64,000 nt of DNA from Clostridium sp. Marseille-P3244 (GTDB taxonomy: Bacteria; Bacillota; Clostridia; Lachnospirales; Lachnospiraceae). Location of the stretch: positions 558,001 through 622,000 of the forward strand of contig NZ_LT635549.1 of NCBI RefSeq assembly GCF_900120155.1. Direction: 5' to 3'. Below, in pieces: positions 1 through 8,172 of this stretch; positions within the stretch are counted from its first letter, which is position 1, and every line of letters starts with the position of its first letter. The notes under the pieces are model-generated. The model saw only the letters and a list, made by a program, of their open reading frames with translations. It ran no database searches and was not told the DNA's origin. Made by a program: the position numbers and the translations under genes.

Positions 1-1
1 T

Positions 2-55
2 ATGGGTGAACTCACAGAAGAAGATAAAAAAGAGATCCTCGAAAAAATAAAATAA
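2..55 (+). CDS. 3' end of an upstream gene (partial)
   Basis: The first bases read as an open frame ending in KKEILEKIK and a TAA stop at 53-55, 12 bases before the start of the sigma factor gene. The charged lysine-rich end is compatible with a protein C-terminus. Only 17 codons are visible, so neither family nor function can be given. The short gap suggests co-transcription with the sigma factor gene. Confidence 0.35.
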   Translation: MGELTEEDKKEILEKIK

Positions 56-67
56 ACCGGAGATATT

Positions 68-616
68 ATGGAAACATGTAATCGTGAATTTAACGAGATT
101 TATAAAAAGTATAAGAATCTCGTCCTGAAAGTAGCCTATACGAATTCAGGAAACAATTACGATGCGGCAGACGATATATCTCAGGAAATATTTCTGAAAT
201 TGTATGAAAACTTTGACAGTTTAAATACGGAAAGGGTTGGCGGCTGGCTCAGTAAATCAGCCAGGAACAGCGCCATAAATTTCAGAAAGAAATACGGCAG
301 GGAACTGCCTGTGGAAGACGACATCTTACGTTCCGAAGAACCATCCCGTGAAAGCGCGGAAGAAGACTATCTGGATCATGAACTCGAAGCAGAAAGAAGG
401 ATACTTCATGAAAAGATATTTGCCGGACTTTCGGAGAAAAATCCAAGATGGCACGAGGCTATTTTGCTCGTCTACTATATGGAGATCCCACAGGCAAAAG
501 CAGCGGAAATTATGGGAATACACGTGAGTGTTCTTCACAGTATGCTGCACAGAGCAAGAAGATGGATAAAGAAGACTTACGGTGCTGAATACGAAGAGAT
601 GAAGGTTATAAAATGA
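68..616 (+). CDS. ECF-type RNA polymerase sigma factor
   Basis: A 182-residue sigma-70 family protein that would direct RNA polymerase to a small promoter set. Region 2 is at about residues 10-75: it has the acidic DDISQEIFLKLYENF stretch typical of region 2.2, followed by a WLSKSARNSAINFRKK segment typical of 2.4. Region 4 is at about 120-172, where a helix-turn-helix reads PQAKAAEIMGIHVSVLHSML. The linker is acidic. The start is supported by CGGAG seven bases upstream of ATG. No anti-sigma gene follows directly: murG lies convergent, and the next same-strand gene (1930-2712) encodes a membrane protein that could serve, but that link is only a guess. Family assignment is firm; regulon unknown. 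Confidence 0.88.
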   Translation: METCNREFNEIYKKYKNLVLKVAYTNSGNNYDAADDISQEIFLKLYENFDSLNTERVGGWLSKSARNSAINFRKKYGRELPVEDDILRSEEPSRESAEEDYLDHELEAERRILHEKIFAGLSEKNPRWHEAILLVYYMEIPQAKAAEIMGIHVSVLHSMLHRARRWIKKTYGAEYEEMKVIK

Positions 617-619
617 TAC

Positions 620-649
620 GAAAAAGCAGGCGCCTTAAAAGGCACCTGC
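620..649 (-). terminator. Hairpin terminator for murG
   Basis: A 9-bp stem with one mismatch (626-634 with 641-649, loop TTAAAA) lies between the convergent sigma and murG genes. Read on the minus strand it is followed by a five-U tract, so it would terminate murG transcripts. On the plus strand it lacks a U tract. Its core resembles the REP-like palindromes seen elsewhere in the window, but lacks the GGGG ends. Confidence 0.6.
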
Positions 650-687
650 CAAACGTGCTAAGCTACACTGTTTACCGTGAGAAAGGA

Positions 688-1770
688 TTATTTGCCTGTA
701 ATGTCACCTGACGAGGCATCCTCGATCAGAGACAGGATCGTGTTGATAGAATCCTGCTGTTTGGAATCACGCATGGAATCGATAAATGTCCCACGATTAT
801 CGTAAAGATCGTGGACAGCCCGGACAAGAGAATCTTCCGTGAGATTTTCTTCTTCCAGGACCATGCTGAATCCCTGGCGTTCAAAAGAACGGGCATTGAG
901 GATCTGATCTCCACGGCTGGCGTTGGCCGAGAGCGGGATCAGGAGGTTCGGCTTGCGCAGTGCCAGAAGCTCACAGATCGCGTTTGCTCCCGCGCGGGAG
1001 ATCACAATATCCGAGAGGGCAAAAATATCCCGGAGCTCGTCTTTGACATATTCAAACTGGCAGTAGCCTTTTGTATCCTTTAAAGATTCATCTGTCTTGC
1101 CTTTTCCACAGAGATGAATGATCTGAAAATCTTCCAGGAGTTTCGGAAGACCCTGCCGTACCGCATTGTTTACAATAACAGATCCCAGACTTCCGCCGAT
1201 CACAAGGATGACTGGTTTATCCGCGGTAAACCCGCATAGATCCATTGCGGCGATCTTGTTTCCCGAGAGGAGTTCCTGTCGGATCGGAGAACCCGTGAGT
1301 ATGGCCTTTCCCTTGGGCAGACAGTCCAGCGTCTCAGGGAAATTACAGCATACTTTTACTGCGGAGGGGATCGCGATCTTATTGGCAAGCCCCGGAGTCA
1401 TGTCTGATTCATGGATAATGACAGGGACTTTGCATTTCTTTCCGGCAAGGACGACAGGAACAGAGACAAAACCACCCTTTGAGAAGATCACATCGGGCTT
1501 CAGGTCTTTGATCAGTTTGCGGGCTTCGCTGAAGCCCTTGACAACCCGGAAGGGATCCGTAAAGTTTTTCACGCTGAAGTAACGGCGCAGTTTACCCGAG
1601 GAAATCCCGTGATAAGGGATACCAAACGGTTCTATGAGCTCTTTTTCAATTCCATTGTAAGAGCCAATATACTGTATGTCATAACCCAGCTCCCTGAGTC
1701 CGGGGATCAGAGCGATGTTGGGAGTGACATGTCCGGCGGTGCCGCCGCCGGTCAGGATAATACGTTTCAT
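688..1770 (-). CDS. murG: UDP-GlcNAc:lipid I N-acetylglucosaminyltransferase MurG
   Basis: Transfers GlcNAc from UDP-GlcNAc to undecaprenyl-PP-MurNAc-pentapeptide (lipid I) on the cytoplasmic face, giving lipid II for peptidoglycan. The N-terminus MKRIILTGGGTAGHVTPN carries the glycine-rich loop of GT28 enzymes. The C-terminal half has IGGSLGS, SRAGANAICELLALRKPNLLIPL and a QILNA segment, all typical of the nucleotide-sugar site. The start was taken at 1770 because GGAGG lies eight bases upstream; a longer frame to 1809 has no ribosome site. At 360 residues it has normal length. It stands alone, outside a division/cell-wall cluster, as is common for this version of MurG in clostridia. A TTGACA promoter is visible upstream. 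Confidence 0.93.
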   Translation of the reverse strand: MKRIILTGGGTAGHVTPNIALIPGLRELGYDIQYIGSYNGIEKELIEPFGIPYHGISSGKLRRYFSVKNFTDPFRVVKGFSEARKLIKDLKPDVIFSKGGFVSVPVVLAGKKCKVPVIIHESDMTPGLANKIAIPSAVKVCCNFPETLDCLPKGKAILTGSPIRQELLSGNKIAAMDLCGFTADKPVILVIGGSLGSVIVNNAVRQGLPKLLEDFQIIHLCGKGKTDESLKDTKGYCQFEYVKDELRDIFALSDIVISRAGANAICELLALRKPNLLIPLSANASRGDQILNARSFERQGFSMVLEEENLTEDSLVRAVHDLYDNRGTFIDSMRDSKQQDSINTILSLIEDASSGDITGK

Positions 1771-1868
1771 AAAACTTAACCTCCGGAGATAGAATAGACA
1801 AACTTTCATGCACGTAATGATCCGTATACTGTCGGACAGTACAGCTGTGCATGGCTGAAGTTAATTTC

Positions 1869-1896
1869 ATCTTAACCTTATTTGGTGAAATGTCAA
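1869..1896 (-). promoter_or_regulatory. Sigma-A type promoter for murG
   Basis: On the minus strand TTGACA (1896-1891) and TAAGAT (1874-1869) are separated by 16 bases. Transcription would start near 1862 and leave a leader of about 90 bases before the murG ATG. Confidence 0.55.
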
Positions 1897-1929
1897 GGAA
1901 AAATATAGGACAGAAAAAGGTGCAGAGAA

Positions 1930-2712
1930 ATGAAAAAACTGAAAAAATTGTCGCTGAAAGAAGAAATTGACAGAGAAACCAGACAGATGGAAAAAGAAAT
2001 CGAGAGCAGGAAGGACCTCGATGATATTAAAGTGACTGAAGAGATGGAGGCTTCTCTTTTTAATAAAATCCAGGAATATGAATATGACAGGCGCAAGAAG
2101 ACTGAAAAAAGGACCGTGCGCCGGAGAAAGAAAAAACGCTATATTGTACTCGCACTGGCAGCGGTGCTCATTCTTGTGTTCGGAAGCGTGATGACAGGCA
2201 CAGGAAGCAAGTCATACTGGAAAGTGCTGTGGGAGAGGATGACCGGGGAGGAGAACTTATCACATATTGATGTTGAAGAGATGGAGTCGCGGAATACAGA
2301 AGATATTGATGAGGTATATGCGTACAAAAAAATTCAGGAAGAGTTGGGGATCGTTGCTGTCAGATTCGGATATATGCCGGAGGGAATGTATTTAACAGAG
2401 TATGAGTTAGATTCGGAACAGAGATATGCTACCATGTTATATCAATATGCGGGAAAAACTTTAAAATATACAATGTACATGAATGATACGGACTCTTCTC
2501 TTGGACAAACAGAATTAGACGAAGTTGCAGATGAATACACAATAGATGCTTACAGTGATATCAAAATTGATGTTAAAGAATATAAAGTTAAAGGGATTAG
2601 CGAAAAGAGGTATGTAGCAGAATTTGAATATATGGACGCACAATATGAACTTAAAGGTCAGATTGAGAAGGAAGAATTTGACAAAATTTTAAAAAATTTA
2701 GCTTTTTTATGA
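1930..2712 (+). CDS. Single-pass membrane protein, unknown function
   Basis: A 260-residue protein. Residues 1-68 are strongly charged (many Glu/Lys) and probably cytoplasmic. They end in RRRKKK just before one transmembrane span (about 71-91, YIVLALAAVLILVFGSVMTG). The outer part, about 170 residues, begins with an acidic linker and ends in a domain with GYMPEGMYLTEYE and strands of alternating hydrophobicity. This layout (charged cytoplasmic tail, one span, extracellular domain resembling DUF4367) is common for anti-sigma or sensor proteins in Firmicutes. The sigma factor at 68-616 is a possible partner, though murG lies between them. RBS AGGTG precedes the start. The family name is uncertain. 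The 3' part is AT-richer than its neighbours. Confidence 0.6.
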   Translation: MKKLKKLSLKEEIDRETRQMEKEIESRKDLDDIKVTEEMEASLFNKIQEYEYDRRKKTEKRTVRRRKKKRYIVLALAAVLILVFGSVMTGTGSKSYWKVLWERMTGEENLSHIDVEEMESRNTEDIDEVYAYKKIQEELGIVAVRFGYMPEGMYLTEYELDSEQRYATMLYQYAGKTLKYTMYMNDTDSSLGQTELDEVADEYTIDAYSDIKIDVKEYKVKGISEKRYVAEFEYMDAQYELKGQIEKEEFDKILKNLAFL

Positions 2713-2795
2713 AAATATGCGTAAGTTTTTTGATCTTTGATTGTTTATTTATATAGAAGCATGGAAATATGGACTTGAAAAGGATGGTACAAAAG

Positions 2796-3308
2796 ATGAA
2801 AAAGCGTATTTTATCAATTATAGGTAGTCTGTTAATTCTTTGCAGTTTGATGACAGTGTCCGTATTAAATGTAAAAGCGTCAGACGAAGAAGTAAAGATT
2901 GTGGATGGATCCCGACTTACTACTGATGACAGTTCTACAGGATACACCTCACCTAAGACAAGGAAATATTTGATGGATGGTGTATCAACCATCTCAAAGG
3001 CAGGACGCAACAGAGTATACGCCTACGCATCTACTACAGCGGATATTGTGGTAGATTATATGGCTACCATTGTCTATGTAGAGAAGTACAATAAGGTCGG
3101 AGAAGAAGAGTTCTGGGATCAGGTAACCTGGTGGATGGAAAAATCAGAAAATGACAATTATATGTCAACGGCGGATTCTGTTACTGTAGACCGCGGCAAT
3201 TACTATAGAGTACGTTCTAACCATATCATCGGATATACCGATGAAGAGACCGGAGAGTATGTCTATGAAGAAACTGCATCTGTAACAAATGGAATATTAG
3301 TCCCCTGA
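2796..3308 (+). CDS. Small secreted protein, DUF6147-like
   Basis: About 170 residues with a clear signal peptide (MKKRILSIIGSLLILCSL, predicted cut after VKAS near residue 29). The mature part starts with acidic and polar residues. It then has GYTSPKTRKYLMDGVSTISK and YAYASTTADIVVDYMATIVYVE, followed by a Trp-containing segment and YYRVRSNHI. That pattern resembles the small secreted DUF6147 family of Lachnospiraceae; I know no function for it. The start was placed at the ATG that begins the signal peptide. An in-frame ATG at 2769 has no ribosome site and would add charged residues before it. It follows the membrane protein by 83 bases and may be co-transcribed. Confidence 0.6.
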   Translation: MKKRILSIIGSLLILCSLMTVSVLNVKASDEEVKIVDGSRLTTDDSSTGYTSPKTRKYLMDGVSTISKAGRNRVYAYASTTADIVVDYMATIVYVEKYNKVGEEEFWDQVTWWMEKSENDNYMSTADSVTVDRGNYYRVRSNHIIGYTDEETGEYVYEETASVTNGILVP

Positions 3309-3327
3309 CATACATACAATTTAATAA

Positions 3328-3480
3328 TACCCTCCTTTAAATTCTGAGAGCAGCCGTCATTGAAACGCCGCGGAAACTATTAAAAAATTAGATTAAATAA
3401 TTTGAGAAACCTGTTCCGAGAAACACCACAATTTATTGGCGATACATATGGCGGCTGCTCTCAGGATTTAAAGGAGGGTA
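3328..3480. repeat. 153-bp element with 31-bp inverted ends
   Basis: Left end 3328-3358 and right end 3450-3480 are inverted copies differing at two of 31 positions. Both begin TACCCTCCTTTAAA when read inward, and they enclose 91 bases with no reading frame. It could be a MITE-like nonautonomous element or a long RNA hairpin. I see no convincing target-site duplication in the flanks. Confidence 0.65.
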
Positions 3481-3521
3481 TCCATTTACTGTACTGAGAG
3501 TAAATCATATAGAGAGGGCAG

Positions 3522-3556
3522 AGAAAAGCAGCTGGTTATTTTCCGGCTGCTTTTTT
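3522..3556. terminator. Bidirectional hairpin terminator
   Basis: A 12-bp stem (3524-3535 with 3543-3554, one G-U) has a U run on both strands. On the minus strand the stop codon of the TSCPD gene (3536-3538) lies in the loop, so the terminator begins inside the gene's last codons. Confidence 0.65.
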
Positions 3557-3778
3557 CAATGCCTGCGCAAGCTGATCAGGGCAGGAAGTCTGCTTAAATC
3601 CGCATCGGATCCCTTCGATGCGGGAGATTGCCTCATCCACATCCATGCCTTCGATCAGGCGGGAGATGCCCTGGAGATTTCCGTTGCATCCGCCGCGGAA
3701 AGACACATTTCTGACTTTATTATCTACAATATCAAAATGGATCTGCCGGGAGCAGACGCCGCTTGGTGTGTAATCCAT
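3536..3778 (-). CDS. TSCPD domain protein (TIGR03905 type)
   Basis: An 80-residue protein made of one TSCPD domain, named for the TSCPD motif seen here near residue 65 (KQTSCPDQLAQAL). Conserved features of the small stand-alone family are present: YTPSGVCSRQI at the N-terminus, VSFRGGCNGNLQGISRLIEG in the middle and the second Cys pair at the end. The same domain occurs at the end of vitamin-B12-dependent ribonucleotide reductases, but the role of this short form is unknown. A strong AAAGGAGG site lies upstream of the ATG. Cys residues suggest metal binding, which is inference. Confidence 0.85.
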   Translation of the reverse strand: MDYTPSGVCSRQIHFDIVDNKVRNVSFRGGCNGNLQGISRLIEGMDVDEAISRIEGIRCGFKQTSCPDQLAQALKKAAGK

Positions 3779-4245
3779 CTTTCTGCTTCGCCTCCTTTAA
3801 ATAGCTGGTCTTATAAGACTGGATCTTTTTTGACAAATCCTTTTGCAATTATAACAGAACAAATTGGAAAACACAAATCAGCATGCCGGAGATTCGATAT
3901 GGAGCAGCTGAAGATAGTTTTCTGACAGGACTCAGAAATTTTTTGTATGTCAGCATTCGTGAAGAGCTGACTGCTTCTGACATAAAAAGAAACTGCATGA
4001 AAGGAAGAGAAAGACTGGAATCCGCAGCTCTCTGCCGCAATAATTCCAAGGGTCATATAAGCGTCATAAAAAGCCGGGGAGGAGTCAGGATACGAAGAGG
4101 GGAGAGGGCCTGTGCTGTAGAATTATGTAGAACGGTTTTTGAGGACAACCCCGGACAGATGGTCTATAATGTGCACAAACACAATACGAACCGTCACAGG
4201 ACATGGGAACATTGTGGGAGATCAAACGAGACAGGAGGGTTTTCT
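3779..4245. other. Intergenic stretch, no gene found
   Basis: It holds the TSCPD ribosome site at its left edge. A TTGACA/TTGTCA region near 3830-3836 could serve either strand, but no partner -10 box is convincing (TATAAC is 14 bases from TTGACA). A reading frame continues upstream from the next gene to 3883, but without a ribosome site and with Arg/Cys-rich, non-protein-like content, so I treat it as noncoding. Confidence 0.45.
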
Positions 4246-5310
4246 ATGTTAGAGAGATTGGCAGCAGATACCAGCATCATCACATATCTGATGGCAGCTA
4301 TGGGCATCATGGGGATTCTTGCAAAGATCATTAATCATTTTACCCTGGTCAGGCTGGTAAACGCAGCGGGCAACATGCCGAAGAGTACACACCGATTGAT
4401 AAAGCTTGTACGGGCAAAATACGAACATGCGTGTATGATACACGACTCTGTGGAAAATATCGACGCATTCGTGGAGAAATACATATATGAGTACAGAGGA
4501 TTTTTGTTCCGGATTCACACATGGAGGCAGATTGAGATCCTGACGGTATGGTTTTCCGGTATTCTGGCGGCGCTGGGAGCGTCGCTCCACTATTTTTTCT
4601 ATGGGCCGACAGAGCCCGTTTACCAATATATTGCAGGGGGGATTGCGGAAATGGTTCTTCTCTCAGTTCTTATCCGGCTGTCGGATGAGCCGTATAAGAT
4701 CAACGCGGTAAAAATGTATATGGTGGACTATCTGGAGAATATCTGTGCGTTCCGTTTGCGGAAACAGCTTCAGAGAGACAGGGAGTCCATTGATGTGATC
4801 TCAGCGGAGGGAAATAGCAAAGGCGTGTTCCAGCCGGTGGCTGATACCCGCGCGGAGATGCAAGGAGACGCGGGCAGTCCGGAGAGGACACAGGAGATCG
4901 CAGGGGCGGCGCCAAAGAAGCGCGGAGATAACCGGCAGAGTGTGTACGCGGCGCAGGATGCCGGAGAAGACACACCCCACATCGCACAGAATGCGGAAGC
5001 AGCACAAAGGAACGATGTGGATCAGACATACCGTCAGGATCAGGAAACTGTCCGGGGGCAGCGGGTCATATCGGCGGCCGAAGAGTCCGGGGCAGCCGGA
5101 AAAGCCGCGGACCGCAGGAGGGCAGAACAGAGGATCCGGCCAGAGTCCGGGCTTTCTATAAATATTGAGGGAGAACCCAGGGACGCGAGAAAAGGAGACG
5201 CGGCAAGACAGGCGGTCCGGCAGTCTGCCGTCAGAAATGAAACAGATCCGGACAGGCCGGCCCTGCGGGAAGAGGCGATCCGGCAGATACTGGAGGAGTT
5301 CCTGGCATAG
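4246..5310 (+). CDS. Membrane protein with long disordered tail, unknown function
   Basis: A 354-residue protein. Hydrophobic spans are visible near residues 8-28 (SIITYLMAAMGIMGILAKII), 105-125 (LTVWFSGILAALGASLHYFF) and 130-150 (YQYIAGGIAEMVLLSVLIRL). The loop between spans 1 and 2 is basic and His-containing. From about residue 180 the protein is a low-complexity tail rich in Ala, Arg, Glu, Gln and Asp, probably disordered and cytoplasmic. The start is set by AGGAGG eight bases before the ATG. I do not recognise the family. It stands alone, followed by the pgi promoter. The GC-rich tail also creates long antisense frames that look spurious. Confidence 0.65.
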   Translation: MLERLAADTSIITYLMAAMGIMGILAKIINHFTLVRLVNAAGNMPKSTHRLIKLVRAKYEHACMIHDSVENIDAFVEKYIYEYRGFLFRIHTWRQIEILTVWFSGILAALGASLHYFFYGPTEPVYQYIAGGIAEMVLLSVLIRLSDEPYKINAVKMYMVDYLENICAFRLRKQLQRDRESIDVISAEGNSKGVFQPVADTRAEMQGDAGSPERTQEIAGAAPKKRGDNRQSVYAAQDAGEDTPHIAQNAEAAQRNDVDQTYRQDQETVRGQRVISAAEESGAAGKAADRRRAEQRIRPESGLSINIEGEPRDARKGDAARQAVRQSAVRNETDPDRPALREEAIRQILEEFLA

Positions 5311-5399
5311 GAGACCGGGAGCGCATCGGTGCATGAACAGCACATTTCTGTACGGCCGCAAGGCTGCCTGCATGATGACAAAAGCTGTCCGCATGATAC

Positions 5400-5428
5400 T
5401 TGAATAAGAGCACAAGATTTGGTAGAAT
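5400..5428 (+). promoter_or_regulatory. Promoter for pgi
   Basis: TTGAAT (5400-5405) and TAGAAT (5423-5428) are 17 bases apart, about 90 bases upstream of the pgi start. This matches the vegetative sigma factor spacing. Confidence 0.55.
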
Positions 5429-5520
5429 ATGTTTAAAGTGGCGGCACAGGCGTTTCCGGCCGGTGTCGCGCTTCAAATGATGAGAATGATATCAGAGAAT
5501 ATCAGAGAGGAAGGATAACG

Positions 5521-6867
5521 ATGAGCAAAGTAACATTTGACTATTCGAAGGCGTGCGGTTTTGTGCAGGAGCATGAAATGCAATACATGGGCGAGCTTGC
5601 TGCTCAGGCGAAGGAAAAGCTTCTTGCAAGAACAGGAGCGGGGAATGATTTCCTTGGATGGATCGATCTTCCGGTGGATTATGACAAAGAAGAGTTTGCG
5701 AGGATCAAGAAGGCGGCGGAGAAGATCCGTCAGGATTCAGAGGTCTTGCTTGTAATCGGGATCGGCGGCTCCTATCTTGGAGCAAGGGCTGCCATTGAGT
5801 TCCTGGGACACTCTTTTGCGAATATTGTTTCAAAAGATATCAGAAAATCTCCGGAGATCTATTATGTTGGAAACAGCATCAGCAGCACTTACATCAAAGA
5901 TCTGATTGATGTGATCGGCGACAGAGATTTTTCCATTAACATGATCTCAAAATCCGGAACGACGACGGAGCCGGCCATTGCCTTCCGCGTATTTAAAGAG
6001 ATTCTTGAGAAGAAGTACGGAAAAGAGGAAGCCGCGAAGAGGATCTACGCGACGACAGACAAGGCAAAGGGAGCTCTTAAAAATCTTGCCACTGAGGAAG
6101 GATATGAGACTTTTGTAGTGCCGGACGATGTAGGCGGACGGTTTTCTGTACTTACGGCAGTAGGCCTGCTTCCTATTGCTGTCAGCGGCGCTGACATTGA
6201 CAGCCTGATGGAAGGAGCTGCCGCCGGGAGAAAGGAAGCTCTGGAGAATGATTTTGCGGAAAATGACGCGATGCAGTATGCGGCAATACGTAATATTCTG
6301 CTGCGTAAAGGAAAGACGATAGAGGTGCTTGCGAACTATGAGCCAAGCCTGCACTATGTATCTGAGTGGTGGAAACAGCTTTACGGAGAGAGCGAAGGGA
6401 AAGACCAGAAAGGCATTTACCCCGCATCCGTAGATCTGACAACAGACCTGCATTCCATGGGTCAGTTCATCCAGGACGGAAACAGAGTCCTGTTCGAGAC
6501 TGTTCTCAATGTTGAGAAGTCCAGGGAAGAGATCATCATCAATGAAGAACCGGTAGATCTGGACGGACTGAATTATCTTGCGGGAAAGAATGTTGACTTT
6601 ATCAATAAGAGTGCCATGAATGGAACGATTCTGGCTCACACAGATGGAAATGTGCCGAACCTGATGGTAAAGATCCCGGAGCAGAATGAATTTTTCCTGG
6701 GGCAGCTGTTCTATTTCTTTGAGTTCGCGTGCGGAGTGAGCGGATATTTACTCGGCGTTAATCCGTTCAATCAGCCGGGCGTTGAGAGCTATAAGAGAAA
6801 TATGTTCGCTTTGCTGGGCAAGCCGGGATATGAGAAAGAAAGAGAAGAGCTCATAAAGAGATTGTAA
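5521..6867 (+). CDS. pgi: Glucose-6-phosphate isomerase
   Basis: Interconverts glucose 6-phosphate and fructose 6-phosphate in the cytosol (glycolysis/gluconeogenesis). The 448-residue length fits the shorter Firmicutes type. Sugar-isomerase motifs are visible: [17 protein letters not shown] near residue 78, then [18 protein letters not shown] near 140, then [19 protein letters not shown] near 200. The C-terminal [14 protein letters not shown] segment supplies the late conserved Lys. GAGGAAGG lies upstream of the ATG. It is followed by a promoter and the phosphofructokinase gene, so two successive glycolytic steps are adjacent but apparently separately transcribed. Confidence 0.96.
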   Translation: MSKVTFDYSKACGFVQEHEMQYMGELAAQAKEKLLARTGAGNDFLGWIDLPVDYDKEEFARIKKAAEKIRQDSEVLLVIGIGGSYLGARAAIEFLGHSFANIVSKDIRKSPEIYYVGNSISSTYIKDLIDVIGDRDFSINMISKSGTTTEPAIAFRVFKEILEKKYGKEEAAKRIYATTDKAKGALKNLATEEGYETFVVPDDVGGRFSVLTAVGLLPIAVSGADIDSLMEGAAAGRKEALENDFAENDAMQYAAIRNILLRKGKTIEVLANYEPSLHYVSEWWKQLYGESEGKDQKGIYPASVDLTTDLHSMGQFIQDGNRVLFETVLNVEKSREEIIINEEPVDLDGLNYLAGKNVDFINKSAMNGTILAHTDGNVPNLMVKIPEQNEFFLGQLFYFFEFACGVSGYLLGVNPFNQPGVESYKRNMFALLGKPGYEKEREELIKRL

Positions 6868-6916
6868 TCATGATCATCACGTGCAATTTCAGCTTTCGGA
6901 GCTGAACGGGAATAGC

Positions 6917-6945
6917 TTGTTCCGTTCTGATAAATGAGGTATAAT
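6917..6945 (+). promoter_or_regulatory. Promoter for the phosphofructokinase gene
   Basis: TTGTTC (6917-6922) and a perfect TATAAT (6940-6945) are spaced by 17 bases. The predicted start, near 6952, falls inside the hairpin at 6946-6977. Confidence 0.5.
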
Positions 6946-6977
6946 AATAAGCAGTCGAAGAAACGCGGCTGCTTATT
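6946..6977 (+). terminator. Hairpin at pgi end / pfk start
   Basis: A 9-bp perfect stem (6946-6954 with 6969-6977, AATAAGCAG arms) is followed by TGATTTT. It may terminate pgi transcripts or form a 5' stem on the phosphofructokinase mRNA, since it directly abuts the TATAAT box. Confidence 0.45.
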
Positions 6978-7040
6978 TGATTTTAAAGCTTTTAATAGAC
7001 CGGGAAAGGACGCAGCCGGGAAAGTAAAGGAGGAAGCATT

Positions 7041-8117
7041 ATGTTAAGAATTGGAATGTTGACCAGCGGTGGGGACTGCCAGGCTCTGAACGCGGCTATG
7101 AGAGGAGTCGTGAAGGGGATCTGTTCAAAAAGGGATGACGTAGAGATCTATGGATTCAGAGACGGATATAAGGGACTGATCTACGCGGAATTTGATATGC
7201 TTACCTCAAAGGATTTTTCAGGGATACTGACGCGGGGCGGAACGATCCTGGGGACATCCAGGCAGCCGTTCAAACTGATGAGAGTACCGGACAAAGACGG
7301 GCTTGACAAGGTAGAGGCGATGAAGCATACATACCATAAGCTCAATCTGAACTGCCTTGTCATTCTGGGCGGAAACGGAACGCATAAGACAGCGAACATG
7401 CTCCGTGAGGAAGGACTGAATGTGATCACGCTTCCGAAGACGATCGACAATGACCTGTGGGGTACGGATATGACCTTCGGGTTCCAGAGCGCGGTGGATA
7501 TTGCGACGGATACGATCGACAGGATTCACACGACAGCTACGTCTCACAGCCGGGTATTTATTATAGAGGTTATGGGACATAAGGTAGGACATGTCACCCT
7601 GCATGCCGGGATCGCTGGGGGAGCGGATATCATTCTTATTCCTGAGATCCCATATGACATCAAGTCCATTGTAAAGGTGATCGAGGGACGCTCCAAAGCA
7701 GGAAAACCGTTTACGATCCTGGCTGTGGCAGAGGGGGCGATCTCAAAAGAGGACGCGAAATTAAAGAAGAAAGAGTACAAAGAGAAGCTGGCAAAAAGAA
7801 AATATCCATCCATTGCCTATGAACTGGCGGAGCAGATCCAGAAGGAGACGGACAAGGAGGTCCGTATTACCGTGCCCGGACATACACAGAGGGGCGGCTC
7901 TCCGTGCCCGTATGACAGGGTGATCGCCACAAGAGTCGGCGCCAAGGCGGCGGAGCTGATCCTGGAAGGAAAATTTGGATATATGATCGCCATCAAGAAG
8001 GATGAGACTACAGCTGTGCCGCTGGAAGAAGTGGCCGGAAAGTTAAAGACAGTAGATCCGAAATGCGGTCTTATCAAAGAGGCGCGGATGGTGGGCATCA
8101 GTTTTGGTGATGAATGA
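7041..8117 (+). CDS. 6-phosphofructokinase (mixed-substrate subgroup)
   Basis: Phosphorylates fructose 6-phosphate to the 1,6-bisphosphate. The 358-residue protein shows PFK family blocks: GMLTSGGDCQALNAAMRG near residue 5, GGTILGTSR near 67, GGNGTHKTA near 111, LPKTIDNDLWGTD near 133, GIAGGAD near 198 and PGHTQRGGSP near 280. The glycine after GGN (GGNG rather than GGDD) suits ATP more than pyrophosphate. However, Asn replaces the usual Asp there, and MGH replaces the usual MGR after the catalytic helix. These point to the subgroup often annotated as mixed ATP/PPi PFK, and phosphate donor choice is not decided by sequence reading. AAAGGAGG precedes the ATG. Confidence 0.88.
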   Translation: MLRIGMLTSGGDCQALNAAMRGVVKGICSKRDDVEIYGFRDGYKGLIYAEFDMLTSKDFSGILTRGGTILGTSRQPFKLMRVPDKDGLDKVEAMKHTYHKLNLNCLVILGGNGTHKTANMLREEGLNVITLPKTIDNDLWGTDMTFGFQSAVDIATDTIDRIHTTATSHSRVFIIEVMGHKVGHVTLHAGIAGGADIILIPEIPYDIKSIVKVIEGRSKAGKPFTILAVAEGAISKEDAKLKKKEYKEKLAKRKYPSIAYELAEQIQKETDKEVRITVPGHTQRGGSPCPYDRVIATRVGAKAAELILEGKFGYMIAIKKDETTAVPLEEVAGKLKTVDPKCGLIKEARMVGISFGDE

Positions 8118-8172
8118 TGATCTCAGAGAAGATTGTTTCTGGGAACAATTGATCAGGTAAGAGGTGTAATAC

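Noticed and set aside
3883-4245. N-terminal extension of the membrane protein to 3883
   Set aside because: No ribosome site, basic and Cys-rich composition, whereas AGGAGG stands at the proper distance before ATG 4246.
4801-5415. Minus-strand frame of about 200 codons opposite the membrane protein tail
   Set aside because: Arg/Ser/Pro/Cys-rich, no ribosome site; a by-product of the GC-rich low-complexity tail on the plus strand.
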